NCBI GenBank assembly: GCA_030038035.1
Contig: JASHPP010000408.1
Span: forward strand, 1-17,980
DNA: 17,980 bases
Direction: 5' to 3'
DNA from: Trebonia sp.
GTDB lineage: Bacteria > Actinomycetota > Actinomycetes > Streptosporangiales > Streptosporangiaceae
Shown: positions 1 to 7,463 of the stretch, piece by piece
Layout of the letters: each line of letters starts with the position of its first letter
Numbering within the stretch: position 1 is the first letter of the stretch
The notes under the pieces: generated by a model
What the model saw: only the letters and a program-made list of their open reading frames with translations
Databases searched by the model: none
What the model was told of the DNA's origin: nothing
Position numbers and translations under genes: made by a program

Positions 1-973
1 CATCTCCCGGGGTCCCTGGCGCCCCGGGCGCCCCGGAACCCCCGGAACCCCCGGGGCCCCAGGCGGGCTGCGGGAAGGACTGGACGGCGGCCGGCTCGCG
101 CGGCGCCACCCGGGCGCCCGCGTGGATCGCGAAGCCGCCGATCACCGAGTCGATGTCCGCGGAGATCCGCTCGCTGGCCGCGCGGCTCGCGCCGACCACG
201 CTGACGAGCAGCGCGCGCAGGTCGTCAAGGCCCTCGGCGGTGCGCGCGGACACCGCAAGCAGCGGCGTGTCGGCGAGCCCCTCGGCGTCGAGCAGCCGGC
301 GAAGGTCGTTCTCGCAGTCCCTGACCTGGTCCGGGGTGAGCAGGTCGATCTGGTTGAGCACCACCGTGAACACGCCGGCGTGCCCGGCCAGCGGGATCAG
401 GTACCGGTTGTGCACCGCGGCGTCGGCGTACTTCTGCGGGTCGAGCACCCAGATGAGCATGTCGGCCAGCTTGCTGAGCCGGTCGACCGCCGCCATCGAC
501 GCGGTGACCACCGAGTCGTGGTCCGGCAGGTCGAGCAGGAGCAGGCCGTTCAGGGCGGCCTCCCCCGAGTCAAGCTCGCTCGCGCGCGCGTACCTGTGGC
601 GGCGCTGCACGCCGAGCCAGTCGAGCAGCGGGGCGGCGCCCGGCATCCCCCACACGCACGCGTGCACGTGCCTCGTGGTCGGCCTGGTCACGCCCGCCGG
701 CGAGAAGTTAGCCCCCGACAGCGCGTTGAACAGCGTGGACTTGCCGCTCCCAGTGCCGCCCGCCAGCGCCACCACGGTGTGGCCTGCGGACAGCCGCAGC
801 CGCTCGCCGGCCCGCCGCAGCACCGCCTCGGAGTCGTCGAGCAGGGACGTGGCGAACCCGTCGTTTCCCTCGTGGAGCCTGCCGATGCCGACGAGTTCCG
901 CGAGCGCGTCCAGCCGGGCGGACAGGTTCCGCTCCGCCATCTGCGGCGGGCCGACGGAAGGCAGCACGGTCAT
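1..973 (-). CDS. YfjP-like P-loop GTPase, C-terminus beyond window
   Basis: Partial: 324 residues are visible from the ATG at 973 and the frame is still open at base 1. The protein has a Ras-like GTPase core: P-loop GGTGSGKST at residues 72-80, a threonine-containing switch (RPTT) soon after, a G3 motif DLPDHDS and a G4 motif NQID. This matches the dynamin-like/YfjP 50S-binding-type GTPases of actinobacteria, which usually continue into a C-terminal helical and often membrane-associated half (family knowledge, not visible here). The ATG overlaps the stop of the upstream GTPase gene in an ATGA arrangement, so the two are probably translationally coupled and may act together. After the G domain the sequence becomes a collagen-like Gly/Pro/Ser/Ala run encoded by short tandem repeats (about bases 1-70). 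The exact cellular role is unknown. Confidence 0.85.
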   Translation of the reverse strand, partial: MTVLPSVGPPQMAERNLSARLDALAELVGIGRLHEGNDGFATSLLDDSEAVLRRAGERLRLSAGHTVVALAGGTGSGKSTLFNALSGANFSPAGVTRPTTRHVHACVWGMPGAAPLLDWLGVQRRHRYARASELDSGEAALNGLLLLDLPDHDSVVTASMAAVDRLSKLADMLIWVLDPQKYADAAVHNRYLIPLAGHAGVFTVVLNQIDLLTPDQVRDCENDLRRLLDAEGLADTPLLAVSARTAEGLDDLRALLVSVVGASRAASERISADIDSVIGGFAIHAGARVAPREPAAVQSFPQPAWGPGGSGGSGAPGAPGTPGD

Positions 974-3012
974 CGCACGGACTCCAGCGCGTATTCGGCC
1001 TGGTAGAGCCTGACCGCCGCGACCTGATCGACCGGCCCGGCACCGTTCAGGACCTCGACGAACCGAAGCAGCTCCTCATCGAGCAGCAGCCTGATCCGGT
1101 CGGCCAGGTCGGCGCGGGCCTTGTCGGCGAGCCGCTTGGACTCGGCGGCGCCGAAGGCGGATGCCAGCAGCTCAGCGGGGATCATGAGGATCTCGTCGTT
1201 GTTCGTGTCGCCCGCGCCGGCGTCTTCGCCGAGCATGGCGACCAGCGTCACCAGGCTCAGCGGCTCGATGTCGTAGGTGGCGCCGCCGGCCCGTTTCGAC
1301 AGGTTCTCCGACTGCACGAGCCGCATCAGCTGATCTTGCCATGCGCTGATCGCGCGGGTGACGCGCGCGGGCAGGTCGGGCGCGGACCGGTCCAGGCTGG
1401 CCGCGCTCCGCCGCGCTGGCCCTGCGCGCGAGTCTTGCTGATCGTGTGCGCCAGCCGGGCTCGACGGGTTTGTCCCGAAGGCCGTCTCGAACTCCTGCTT
1501 GGCGTGCTCGCCGCGCGCCCTGCTCGCCTCGGCCGCGGCAAGCAGCGCCGCCCCCGCCGGGTCGGCCCGCCAGACCCGCGTCACCTGCTCGGCGGCGCGG
1601 TCCGCGACCGACGTCACCAGCGCCTGCAGCGCCGTCCGCAGCGCGGCATCCAGGGCGCCGATCCGCGTGCTCGCCGCGCCGCCCTTGCGCGCCCGCCGGC
1701 CCTTGCGCACCGGGCGCTTGCCGCGCAGCGCTGCGCCGAGGTCGCCGCTCGCGGCGTAGTCTTGCCAGCGGGCCAGCACCTCCCCGCGCAGCAGCTGCGC
1801 GCCGCGCGTTCCGCTGTCGAAGTCGGTGAGCGCGCCCGCGTACGCGGCCTCGGCCTCACGGCGCAGCCGGTTACGGAGCACGGCCTGCGCGTCCACGTGC
1901 GCCGCCAGCCTGGGGACCCGCGTCTTGAACGTGTCGAGCACGCCGGCCATCGTCTGGCTGAGCACCGCGACCCTTCTGTCGGCATGCTGCGCGGTGTCGG
2001 CCAGCCAGTCCCGTATCGGCTGGAAGACGTCGACGGGCAGCATGCCCTCCACGATGCCTGTCTCGGGGATGACGAATCGCTCGGTTGCCGCGATGCCGTT
2101 CGCGTCGAGCATCGCGCCGAAGTGATCGACGAGCTCGACGCGATGGCTCGGCGGTACGCGGGACAGGACTATGCCGAGCGCGGCACCGCGTTCCCTGGCG
2201 TGCTGCAGGATCTCCCACACGGGCGCGTCCGCGTACCGGCCGGCGCTCGTCATGAACAGCCACAGGTCCGAGGCGTCGAGGAACTGATAGGCGAACTCGT
2301 AGTGCGCCCGCACCACCGAGTCGATGTCCGGGGTGTCGAGCAACGCGACGCCCTTGGGCATTCCCTCGCAGGCGGCGAGCACGAGCAGCCCGTCTCGCCC
2401 GGGTCTGGCCAGGCCTTCCTGGCGCACCCGCGGCAGCGTGGGCAAGAACATGTTCTCCGCGAACCAGCCGATGTCGTCCGGGTGGCAGGCGAGCACCGGC
2501 GAGTTCGTGGTGGGGCGGCGCACGCCGGTGAGGCTGACCTGGGTGCCGACGATGCTGTTGATCAGCGTGGACTTCCCCGCGCCGGTGGAGCCGACGAGCG
2601 CGACCAGGATCGGCGCCGCCGACTGGCGGACCCGCGGCAGCAGGTAGTCGTCGATCTGGCTGAGCAGCTTGGCCCGCTCCGCCGACACCTCCTCAGCGCC
2701 CGGGATATCGAAGACCAGCGGTATCGCGGCGATCCGTTTCCTGAGGTTGAGCAGGGTAGCCTCAAGAAGCCGCGCGTCTACCCGGACCCGCGACTGCTGC
2801 CAGCCGTCGGACACGCCTGATTCCTTCCCGCCTCGTACAGAATTGCCACCACGCGGTGACACCGGATCATCACCAGGCGCTCCCATTTCGCCGCCGGCGG
2901 GCGCTGCCGCGGAATTGGCCGTATCCGCCGTGCCCGCGGTGCCCGCGCCGTTTCGGCGCCCTATCCTGGGCGACGGCGATTGTTCCGCCGCCATGCCCTT
3001 TCCTTCCATCAT
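970..3012 (-). CDS. Dynamin-like GTPase, first gene of a GTPase pair
   Basis: 680 residues. The N-terminal 70 residues are low complexity (Gly/Ala/Thr) and probably disordered. A G domain follows with P-loop GSTGAGKST at 141-149, switch threonines in RRPTTNSPV near 165-173, and G3 motif LDTPDIDS at 225-232. The usual N/TKxD G4 motif is not evident; LSRVPP near 283-288 takes its place, as in many dynamin_N proteins. The C-terminal half is alpha-helical and Arg/Ala-rich, with no clear membrane-spanning segment. It starts 11 bases after the cobA stop and its TGA overlaps the next GTPase ATG. The start is uncertain: ATGs at 3012, 3009 and 2994 are possible, and the last has GAAGGA six bases upstream. 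Streptomyces also carries tandem dynamin-like genes (dynA/dynB), but those have membrane helices not seen here, so I do not transfer that name. Confidence 0.88.
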   Translation of the reverse strand: MMEGKGMAAEQSPSPRIGRRNGAGTAGTADTANSAAAPAGGEMGAPGDDPVSPRGGNSVRGGKESGVSDGWQQSRVRVDARLLEATLLNLRKRIAAIPLVFDIPGAEEVSAERAKLLSQIDDYLLPRVRQSAAPILVALVGSTGAGKSTLINSIVGTQVSLTGVRRPTTNSPVLACHPDDIGWFAENMFLPTLPRVRQEGLARPGRDGLLVLAACEGMPKGVALLDTPDIDSVVRAHYEFAYQFLDASDLWLFMTSAGRYADAPVWEILQHARERGAALGIVLSRVPPSHRVELVDHFGAMLDANGIAATERFVIPETGIVEGMLPVDVFQPIRDWLADTAQHADRRVAVLSQTMAGVLDTFKTRVPRLAAHVDAQAVLRNRLRREAEAAYAGALTDFDSGTRGAQLLRGEVLARWQDYAASGDLGAALRGKRPVRKGRRARKGGAASTRIGALDAALRTALQALVTSVADRAAEQVTRVWRADPAGAALLAAAEASRARGEHAKQEFETAFGTNPSSPAGAHDQQDSRAGPARRSAASLDRSAPDLPARVTRAISAWQDQLMRLVQSENLSKRAGGATYDIEPLSLVTLVAMLGEDAGAGDTNNDEILMIPAELLASAFGAAESKRLADKARADLADRIRLLLDEELLRFVEVLNGAGPVDQVAAVRLYQAEYALESVR

Positions 3013-3023
3013 CCCGCCTGGTA

Positions 3024-4322
3024 TTACGCTCGCTTATTATCCACCGCCGATGGGGCCACCAGCGAAGGGGCCGAGCCTACGTTCCGTGCGAGCCCGGCAA
3101 GTTCCGCTGCTTCCGCCGCGATGGTCACCACGCCGCCGATAACCACCACGGCCGGGGGCCGGAGCCCCGCGTCCGCGACTTGCCTCTCGACTTCGTCCAG
3201 CGTTGAGTAAATTGTGCGCTGATTGGGCATGGTACCGTCCGCGATTACCGAAACCGGACTGTTCCCGGGCCGCCCGCACCGGATCAGCGCCGCCGCTGCA
3301 GTCCCGATCCTTTCCAGGGCCATCAGCAGCACCAGCGTCCCGTCGGCCTTGGCCAGCGCTTCCCAGTCCACCGTGGACCGCTCGTCGCCGGGCGGCACGT
3401 GCACGGATACCACGTGGAAGTCCTGTGCGGTGCCGCGGTGGGTCACCGGCACACCTGCCGCGGTCGGCACCCCAACCGCGCTGCTGACGCCAGGCACCAC
3501 CGTCACAGGAATCCCGGCGCGCAGGCACGCCAGCATTTCCTCGCCGCCACGGCCGAACACGAACGGGTCTCCGCCCTTCAGCCGGACCACGAACCGCCCG
3601 TTCGCGGCGTGCTCGATGAGCGCCTCGTTGATCTCCTCCTGGGACATCGCCCGGCCGTAGGGGACCTTCCCCGCGTCGATCACGAGGACGTCGGGGGGCA
3701 GTTCGGCGAGCAGCTCGCGCGGCGCGAGCCGGTCCGCGATCACCACGTCGGCCTCGGCGAGCAACTGCCTGCCGCGCACGGTGATCAGCCCGGGGTCGCC
3801 GGGACCGCCGCCGACCAGCGCCACGCCGTGACCGCGGTGCCTGTGGTGCCGCGCCGAGATCGTCCCGTCCTGCAGTCCCCCGACGATCGCGTCCCTGATC
3901 GCCGCGCTGCGGCGCGGATCCCCGCTGAGCACGCCGATCGCGGCGTCGGCCGCCTGGCCGGAGGCGGGGGTCCAGGCCGTCGACTCGCGTGCGTCGTCGG
4001 CTCGCACGCACCAGGTCCGCTGGCGTTCGGCCTCCGCCGCCACGCTCGCGTTGACCTGGGCAGAGCCCGCGCACGCGCAGACCAGCCAGGCGCCGGCGCA
4101 GTCCCCCTGCCGGTACTCCCTGCGCAGCCACTCGATCCGCCGGGTGGCGGCCAGGTCCTCTAGAGACGGCGTGGCCCCGGGCGAGACGAGCACGACGTCC
4201 GCGCCGGCGGCGAGCAGTCTCGGCACGCGGCGGGCCGCCACCGCGCCGCCGCCGACGACAAGGACCCGCCTGCCGCCCAGCCGCAGGCCGAGCAGGTACG
4301 CCTGATCCTGTGTTCCCGCCAC
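3024..4322 (-). CDS. cobA: Uroporphyrinogen-III C-methyltransferase with N-terminal precorrin-2 dehydrogenase-like domain
   Basis: 432 residues in two parts. Residues 1-155 form a CysG-N-like NAD-binding domain with the dinucleotide motif VVGGGAVAARR (22-32) and Asp109/Asp110 near the position of the CysG dehydrogenase/chelatase aspartate. Residues 165-410 form a SUMT domain with VGGGPGDPG (170-178), the conserved LKGGDPFVFGRGGEE (248-262) and PGVSSAVGVPTAAGVPVTHRG downstream (277-297). It should add two methyl groups from SAM to uroporphyrinogen III to make precorrin-2, and may oxidise that to sirohydrochlorin. This is the branch point of siroheme and cobalamin synthesis in the cytoplasm. 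The start is GTG at 4322, preceded by GAGAGG on the coding strand. cobH lies upstream and the GTPase gene begins 11 bases downstream. The name cysG would fit equally well for the domain layout. Confidence 0.95.
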   Translation of the reverse strand: MAGTQDQAYLLGLRLGGRRVLVVGGGAVAARRVPRLLAAGADVVLVSPGATPSLEDLAATRRIEWLRREYRQGDCAGAWLVCACAGSAQVNASVAAEAERQRTWCVRADDARESTAWTPASGQAADAAIGVLSGDPRRSAAIRDAIVGGLQDGTISARHHRHRGHGVALVGGGPGDPGLITVRGRQLLAEADVVIADRLAPRELLAELPPDVLVIDAGKVPYGRAMSQEEINEALIEHAANGRFVVRLKGGDPFVFGRGGEEMLACLRAGIPVTVVPGVSSAVGVPTAAGVPVTHRGTAQDFHVVSVHVPPGDERSTVDWEALAKADGTLVLLMALERIGTAAAALIRCGRPGNSPVSVIADGTMPNQRTIYSTLDEVERQVADAGLRPPAVVVIGGVVTIAAEAAELAGLARNVGSAPSLVAPSAVDNKRA

Positions 4323-4345
4323 GGCCGCCTCTCGGATCGTGCCCG

Positions 4346-4374
4346 TTCTCGCGGTTTTTCAACAACTTCTCGCG
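4346..4374. promoter_or_regulatory. Paired 8-bp direct repeat upstream of cobA
   Basis: TTCTCGCG occurs at 4346-4353 and again at 4367-4374, exactly 21 bp apart (two helical turns), 24 to 52 bases upstream of the cobA GTG. Same-face direct repeats at this distance are typical of operator half-sites. The binding protein is unknown. This is seen directly in the sequence; the function is inferred. Confidence 0.35.
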
Positions 4375-4384
4375 ACCGAAACGT

Positions 4385-4396
4385 ACCCGAACGGGT
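4385..4396. promoter_or_regulatory. Short dyad in cobA upstream region
   Basis: ACCCG-AA-CGGGT, a 5-bp inverted repeat, lies between cobH and cobA, ten bases beyond the paired TTCTCGCG repeat. It could be part of a compound operator or a weak stem downstream of cobH. Nothing else in the 128-bp gap is recognisable. Confidence 0.25.
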
Positions 4397-4450
4397 GTCC
4401 GGCGACGCCAAGGTGGCTGGAACGGCTGGCTGTCGCCGCGGTCAGGGACG

Positions 4451-5062
4451 CTACGGCTGGGGTTCGTCCCTGGCGGCGCGCAGCAGGGCGCCGAAGGCGG
4501 CGGCAGCCACCACGGGGCCGCCCTTCTCCGACAGGTTGCTCAGCGCGGGGGCGCCGCTGGCGCGCAGCGCGTCCTTCGCCGCCGCCGCGCCGGCGAAACC
4601 GGCCGGCACCCCGATCACCAGCGCCGGATCGACCACCCGGCGCAGGAGCTCTTCGAGCGCGTCCGCCGTGCCGCCGAGCACCCACACCGACCGCGGGCCT
4701 GCCTCACCGAACCCCAGCCGGATCCCGGCGGCCGGCACCGTTATCCCCGTGGTCCTGGCCAGCCGGACGGCAAGCGGCTCGGCTGCCTTGCAGATGACCG
4801 GGCAGCCGGTGATACCCGCGGCGACCACCGGCGCGTCGGCGACCACCGGCGCGCCGGCCGCGATGGCCCTGGCCCCGGCGGCCAGGGCAGCCTCGTCGCA
4901 CACCAGGTCGGTGACGTAGTCGAAGTCGCCGGTCGCGCAGACAATCGCCTCGGTGACCGCGCGGGTCAGCGGCAGCAGGACGCTCAGGTCGATGCGGGAC
5001 CTCAGCACACGGTACGACTCGGCCTGCGCCGGGTCGATGACAGGGGAGGTTGCCTCGGTCAT
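4451..5062 (-). CDS. cobH: Precorrin-8X methylmutase (CobH/CbiC) homologue with altered active site
   Basis: 203 residues from ATG 5062; an in-frame ATG at 5167 would add 35 residues that do not resemble the family. The CobH/CbiC fold is recognisable: YRVLRSRIDLS near 17-27, the Asp-rich helix after it, GAPVVADAPVVAAGITG, TADALEELL, and IGVPAGFAGAAAAKDALR followed by SEKGGPVVAAAAFGAL. The family enzyme moves a methyl group from C-11 to C-12 of precorrin-8X to give hydrogenobyrinate in aerobic B12 synthesis. The catalytic histidine of the family (His43 of the Pseudomonas denitrificans enzyme, in a VHACG-like context) is Cys42 here (VCATG), so activity is doubtful. It lies upstream of cobA on the same strand, 128 bp away, and was probably recruited to the same tetrapyrrole pathway. 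Confidence 0.82.
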   Translation of the reverse strand: MTEATSPVIDPAQAESYRVLRSRIDLSVLLPLTRAVTEAIVCATGDFDYVTDLVCDEAALAAGARAIAAGAPVVADAPVVAAGITGCPVICKAAEPLAVRLARTTGITVPAAGIRLGFGEAGPRSVWVLGGTADALEELLRRVVDPALVIGVPAGFAGAAAAKDALRASGAPALSNLSEKGGPVVAAAAFGALLRAARDEPQP

Positions 5063-5465
5063 GTCTGCCCAGCCAACCACCAGCATGTCCGGCGGCACAA
5101 CCACCACGCCGGCGTGTCCGCGGGCGGCGCGGTCGTTGCGGTCGCGCTCGCCCCGGATCGCGCCCATCGGTTACTTTCTGGTAACGACTGCGTCACCTGT
5201 TGCCTACGTAACATGACGTTTACGAGCGAGCCCGGTGATCTTAGGTGATAACAGGTCCGGCAGGTCGTAAGCATTGCCACCATGATTAACAGGAGGCCGA
5301 TACACTTGCGGGGCCTGGGGTTGTCCGGTGACCTGCCCACTGGCCATCTCTGGTCATACCGGACGACCTTCAGCGAACTGTCAGCTCGGCCGGGTAGTCT
5401 CCCGCAGGCGCGACCAGAGATTTCGCGCGGACCCGTGTTGGTCCGCAGCAGCGAACGGAGCATGG
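5063..5465. other. Divergent intergenic region between cobH and the GT2 unit
   Basis: About 400 bp with no convincing protein gene. It holds two dyads (see the site at 5170-5185, and CGTAA/TTACG at 5207-5224) and a 7-bp inverted repeat ACCTGTT/AACAGGT at 5195-5201 and 5250-5256. I looked for a cobalamin riboswitch ahead of cobH and saw no B12 box. The plus-strand promoter of the GT2 unit could not be placed. Confidence 0.5.
5170..5185. promoter_or_regulatory. Inverted repeat GTTAC-N6-GTAAC upstream of cobH
   Basis: GTTAC (5170-5174), six bases, GTAAC (5181-5185). The geometry and the first half resemble the GTnAC-N6-GaAAC boxes of the actinobacterial nitrogen regulator GlnR. The second half differs by one base. 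A related arrangement, GTAAC then TTTAC, follows at 5208-5223. A nitrogen link would make sense for siroheme supply to nitrite reductase, but this is inference from a short motif. Confidence 0.25.
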
Positions 5466-5600
5466 ATGGCGAGGGAATCGGGTTCCCGTGAAGTGATCAC
5501 GGGAGGTTCGGGCCTCATCGGCCGCCCTACGTACGATCCCGGCACCGGCCTGAGTACCGGCAGCCCGGTGTCCGGCCCGGACAGCGCGACGGAGGCCTGA
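5466..5600 (+). CDS. Possible 44-residue leader ORF before the glycosyltransferase
   Basis: Translation from ATG 5466 begins MARESGSREVITGGSGLIG and ends SGPDSATEA before TGA at 5598-5600. An ACGGAG Shine-Dalgarno-like sequence lies five bases upstream. The stop is two bases before the GTG of the glycosyltransferase gene, whose own GGAGG lies inside this ORF, an arrangement typical of translational coupling. The product is Gly/Ser/Thr-rich, with no membrane segment, no known motif and no recognised homologue. It may be non-coding leader. Confidence 0.35.
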   Translation: MARESGSREVITGGSGLIGRPTYDPGTGLSTGSPVSGPDSATEA

Positions 5601-5602
5601 AC

Positions 5603-6433
5603 GTGTTCTACTCCAACCCAGCCGACGCGGCGACCGACGCCAGCGCGCTGCACAAGCTTGCCGATAGTTACGGGGAGCGGGTTACGAAGCTCCCGCCGGT
5701 CGCGGTCGTGATCGCCGCGTACAACGAGGAAGATGCCGTCGGCCCCGTGGTCGAGGCACTGCCCCGCACGCTCTGCGGGCTGGCCGCCGACGTGATCGTG
5801 GTCGCCGACGGCTGCGCCGACGCCACGGCGAAGGAGGCGGACGCCTCGGGCGCCATCGTCTGCGACGTGCCTGTCAACCGTGGCCAGGGCGCCGCCCTGC
5901 GGCTCGGCTACCGGATCGCCCGCGAGGGCGGCGCCGAGTACATCGTCACCACCGACGCCGACGGGCAGTACAACCCGCTGGAGATCGAGCCCCTGCTCGC
6001 CCCGGTGATCGCGGGCAAGGCGGACTTCGTCACCGGTTCGCGCCGGATGGGCAGCGAGGAGACCAAGGACCCGGTCCGCCGGGCCGGCGTCCGGTTCTTC
6101 GCCGTCCTGGTAACCCTGCTGACCGGCCAGCGGATCAGCGACACGACGTTCGGCCTGCGGGCCATGCGCGCCGAGGTCACCGGGGCCGTGCAGCTCGAGC
6201 AGCCGCAGTACCAGGCGTCCGAGCTGCTGATCGGCATCATCACGCACGGCTACCGGGTGCTCGAGGTGCCCGCCACCATCCACAAGCGGAAGGTCGGCGA
6301 GAGCAAGAAGGGCCAGAACCCCTTCTACAACCTGCACATCCCCGGCGTGAACAACGTCTTCTACGGCGCCAGGTTCGCCCGGGTCGTCCTGGGCACCTGG
6401 TGGCGCGAACGCCGCCGCCGCTCCAGGGTCTGA
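5603..6433 (+). CDS. Family 2 glycosyltransferase (polyprenyl-phosphate sugar transferase type)
   Basis: 276 residues, GTG start at 5603 fixed by GGAGG at 5591-5595 (seven-base spacing). It has the GT-A fold signatures of dolichol-phosphate-mannose-synthase-like GT2 enzymes: VAVVIAAYNEE (33-43), VVADG, NRGQGAALRLGY (92-103), the metal-binding TDADGQYNP (117-125) and TGSRRMG. A helix carrying the family's D-T-T-F-G-L-R-A pattern follows. No transmembrane helices follow the catalytic domain, so it is likely a soluble or peripheral enzyme that loads a sugar from an NDP-sugar onto polyprenyl phosphate or another acceptor at the inner face of the membrane. The next gene, convergent, encodes a GtrA-type membrane protein, a family often linked with such transferases in flippase or envelope glycosylation systems. 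The sugar is not predictable from sequence alone. Confidence 0.9.
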   Translation: MFYSNPADAATDASALHKLADSYGERVTKLPPVAVVIAAYNEEDAVGPVVEALPRTLCGLAADVIVVADGCADATAKEADASGAIVCDVPVNRGQGAALRLGYRIAREGGAEYIVTTDADGQYNPLEIEPLLAPVIAGKADFVTGSRRMGSEETKDPVRRAGVRFFAVLVTLLTGQRISDTTFGLRAMRAEVTGAVQLEQPQYQASELLIGIITHGYRVLEVPATIHKRKVGESKKGQNPFYNLHIPGVNNVFYGARFARVVLGTWWRERRRRSRV

Positions 6434-6491
6434 CTGCCCGTTCCGGCAGTGCCCAGCGGGACGCCTGGTTCACGGCGCCCCGTCCGCGGGG
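6433..6491. terminator. Candidate bidirectional terminator between convergent genes
   Basis: Two short hairpins lie in the 75-bp gap between the GT2 stop and the gtrA-like stop: ACTGCC/GGCAGT (6433-6438 with 6445-6450) and CCCCG/CGGGG (6478-6482 with 6487-6491). Neither has a T tract, which is common in high-GC actinomycetes. Both stems are short, so confidence is limited. Confidence 0.4.
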
Positions 6492-6508
6492 TCGCTTTCA
6501 GCGTGCGG

Positions 6509-7165
6509 TCACTCGGCGGCAGAGGCTGACGGCGCGGCGGGCGTACCGTCCTTGGGCGCCTTCGCGGCGGGCGCCAGGGCGACGGCGGCCTCGGCGGTGA
6601 CGGCGACCGCCGCGGAGGCCGGGGCCTCGGCGGGGGTTGGCGCCGTGCGGGTGCCCGGCGGGATCGCGTCGGGGCCGGTGGCGGCGGCCCTGGCGGCGGT
6701 GGTCCGCTCCGCGAACAGCACGTAGTGGAAGATCACGAACCGCATGAGGAACGTGAAGAGGTTGGCCACGAAGTAGACAAGGTCGACGAACAACACGTGC
6801 TTGGCGCCGTGCAGGCCCATCCAGGCCGCGGCGTGATAGCCGAACTTCGTGGCCAGCGTCAAGATCACGACGACCAGCGCGGAGATCATCCAGAACGGGA
6901 CGGTCTCCCGCAGCACGTCGGGCCTGCCCTTGCGCTCCCACGCCCAGCGGCTGAGCACGTAGCTCACGACGGCACCGGCGAACCAGCTGATGATCGCGGC
7001 GGGCGTCGCCGTGAGGTGGAACACGCCGTTACACAGGGTGAGCGCGATCTCGCTTGTGCCCAGCGAGGCGATCGCGACACCGACGAAACGGGTGAAACGT
7101 ACCCCCACCTTGGTTCGGAGCCTGCCCCACAATGCCGCAATGAGCCGATTCTGCGCGAGTGCCAT
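6509..7165 (-). CDS. GtrA-like four-helix membrane protein
   Basis: 218 residues from ATG 7165. That start is chosen because GAGG lies six bases upstream; a TTG at 7177 would add four residues that overlap this ribosome binding site. Four hydrophobic helices fit the GtrA family: about 26-49, 55-74, 89-109 and 124-150. The RFTRFVGVAIASLGTSEIAL entry into helix 1 and the VDLVYFVANLFTFLMRFVIF pattern in helix 4 are typical. GtrA proteins are thought to help move lipid-linked sugars across the cytoplasmic membrane in O-antigen, arabinogalactan and teichoic acid modification. The last 65 residues form an Ala/Pro/Thr-rich tail, probably disordered. It converges on the GT2 gene and diverges from sqdB, a setting consistent with envelope sugar metabolism. 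Confidence 0.88.
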   Translation of the reverse strand: MALAQNRLIAALWGRLRTKVGVRFTRFVGVAIASLGTSEIALTLCNGVFHLTATPAAIISWFAGAVVSYVLSRWAWERKGRPDVLRETVPFWMISALVVVILTLATKFGYHAAAWMGLHGAKHVLFVDLVYFVANLFTFLMRFVIFHYVLFAERTTAARAAATGPDAIPPGTRTAPTPAEAPASAAVAVTAEAAVALAPAAKAPKDGTPAAPSASAAE

Positions 7166-7463
7166 GGACTTCCTCAAGTTCGGGACCGATGATTCTCAAA
7201 GCGACCACGTGAACAGCACGGAAACCGCAGGCCCCTCGACTCATCCCGTTGACGTCGCGAGACTGCCCGCACCTGCGGGGATGGTCCGGTCGGTCGTACT
7301 AGTAGCACGTTACCCCGTTATGTCGGGCGCCGCTGCCAGACGCACCGTCTAGCGTCCGGTCGCTTCGAAGGGTAGCCGATGGCGTTCCCGGCGCTGCGAT
7401 CGGCCGTGATGGGGCACGATAGAGGTACCGGCGCAGCTGGCGACTGCGGGAGGAGACAGCGGA
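7166..7463. other. Divergent promoter region between gtrA-like and sqdB genes
   Basis: 298 bp carrying the outward promoters of two genes. The only clear signals are the two ribosome binding sites: GAGG for the minus gene and GGGAGGAGA at about 7447-7455 for sqdB. A palindromic ACTAGT lies near 7300. I could not place -35/-10 hexamers with confidence and see no small gene. Confidence 0.45.

Noticed and set aside
1336..2820. 494-residue plus-strand open frame opposite the dynamin-like gene
   Set aside because: Arg-rich antisense shadow with no motif, while the minus-strand frame has P-loop and G3 motifs.
970..3012. Assignment as DynA or DynB of Streptomyces
   Set aside because: Those sporulation dynamins have membrane helices in the C-terminal half; none is visible here.
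5063..5300. Cobalamin riboswitch upstream of the cobH/cobA genes
   Set aside because: No B12-box-like sequence or plausible core on the minus strand; only short dyads are present.
5381..6337. 318-residue minus-strand open frame opposite the GT2 gene
   Set aside because: Shadow of the glycosyltransferase; no ribosome binding site or motif.
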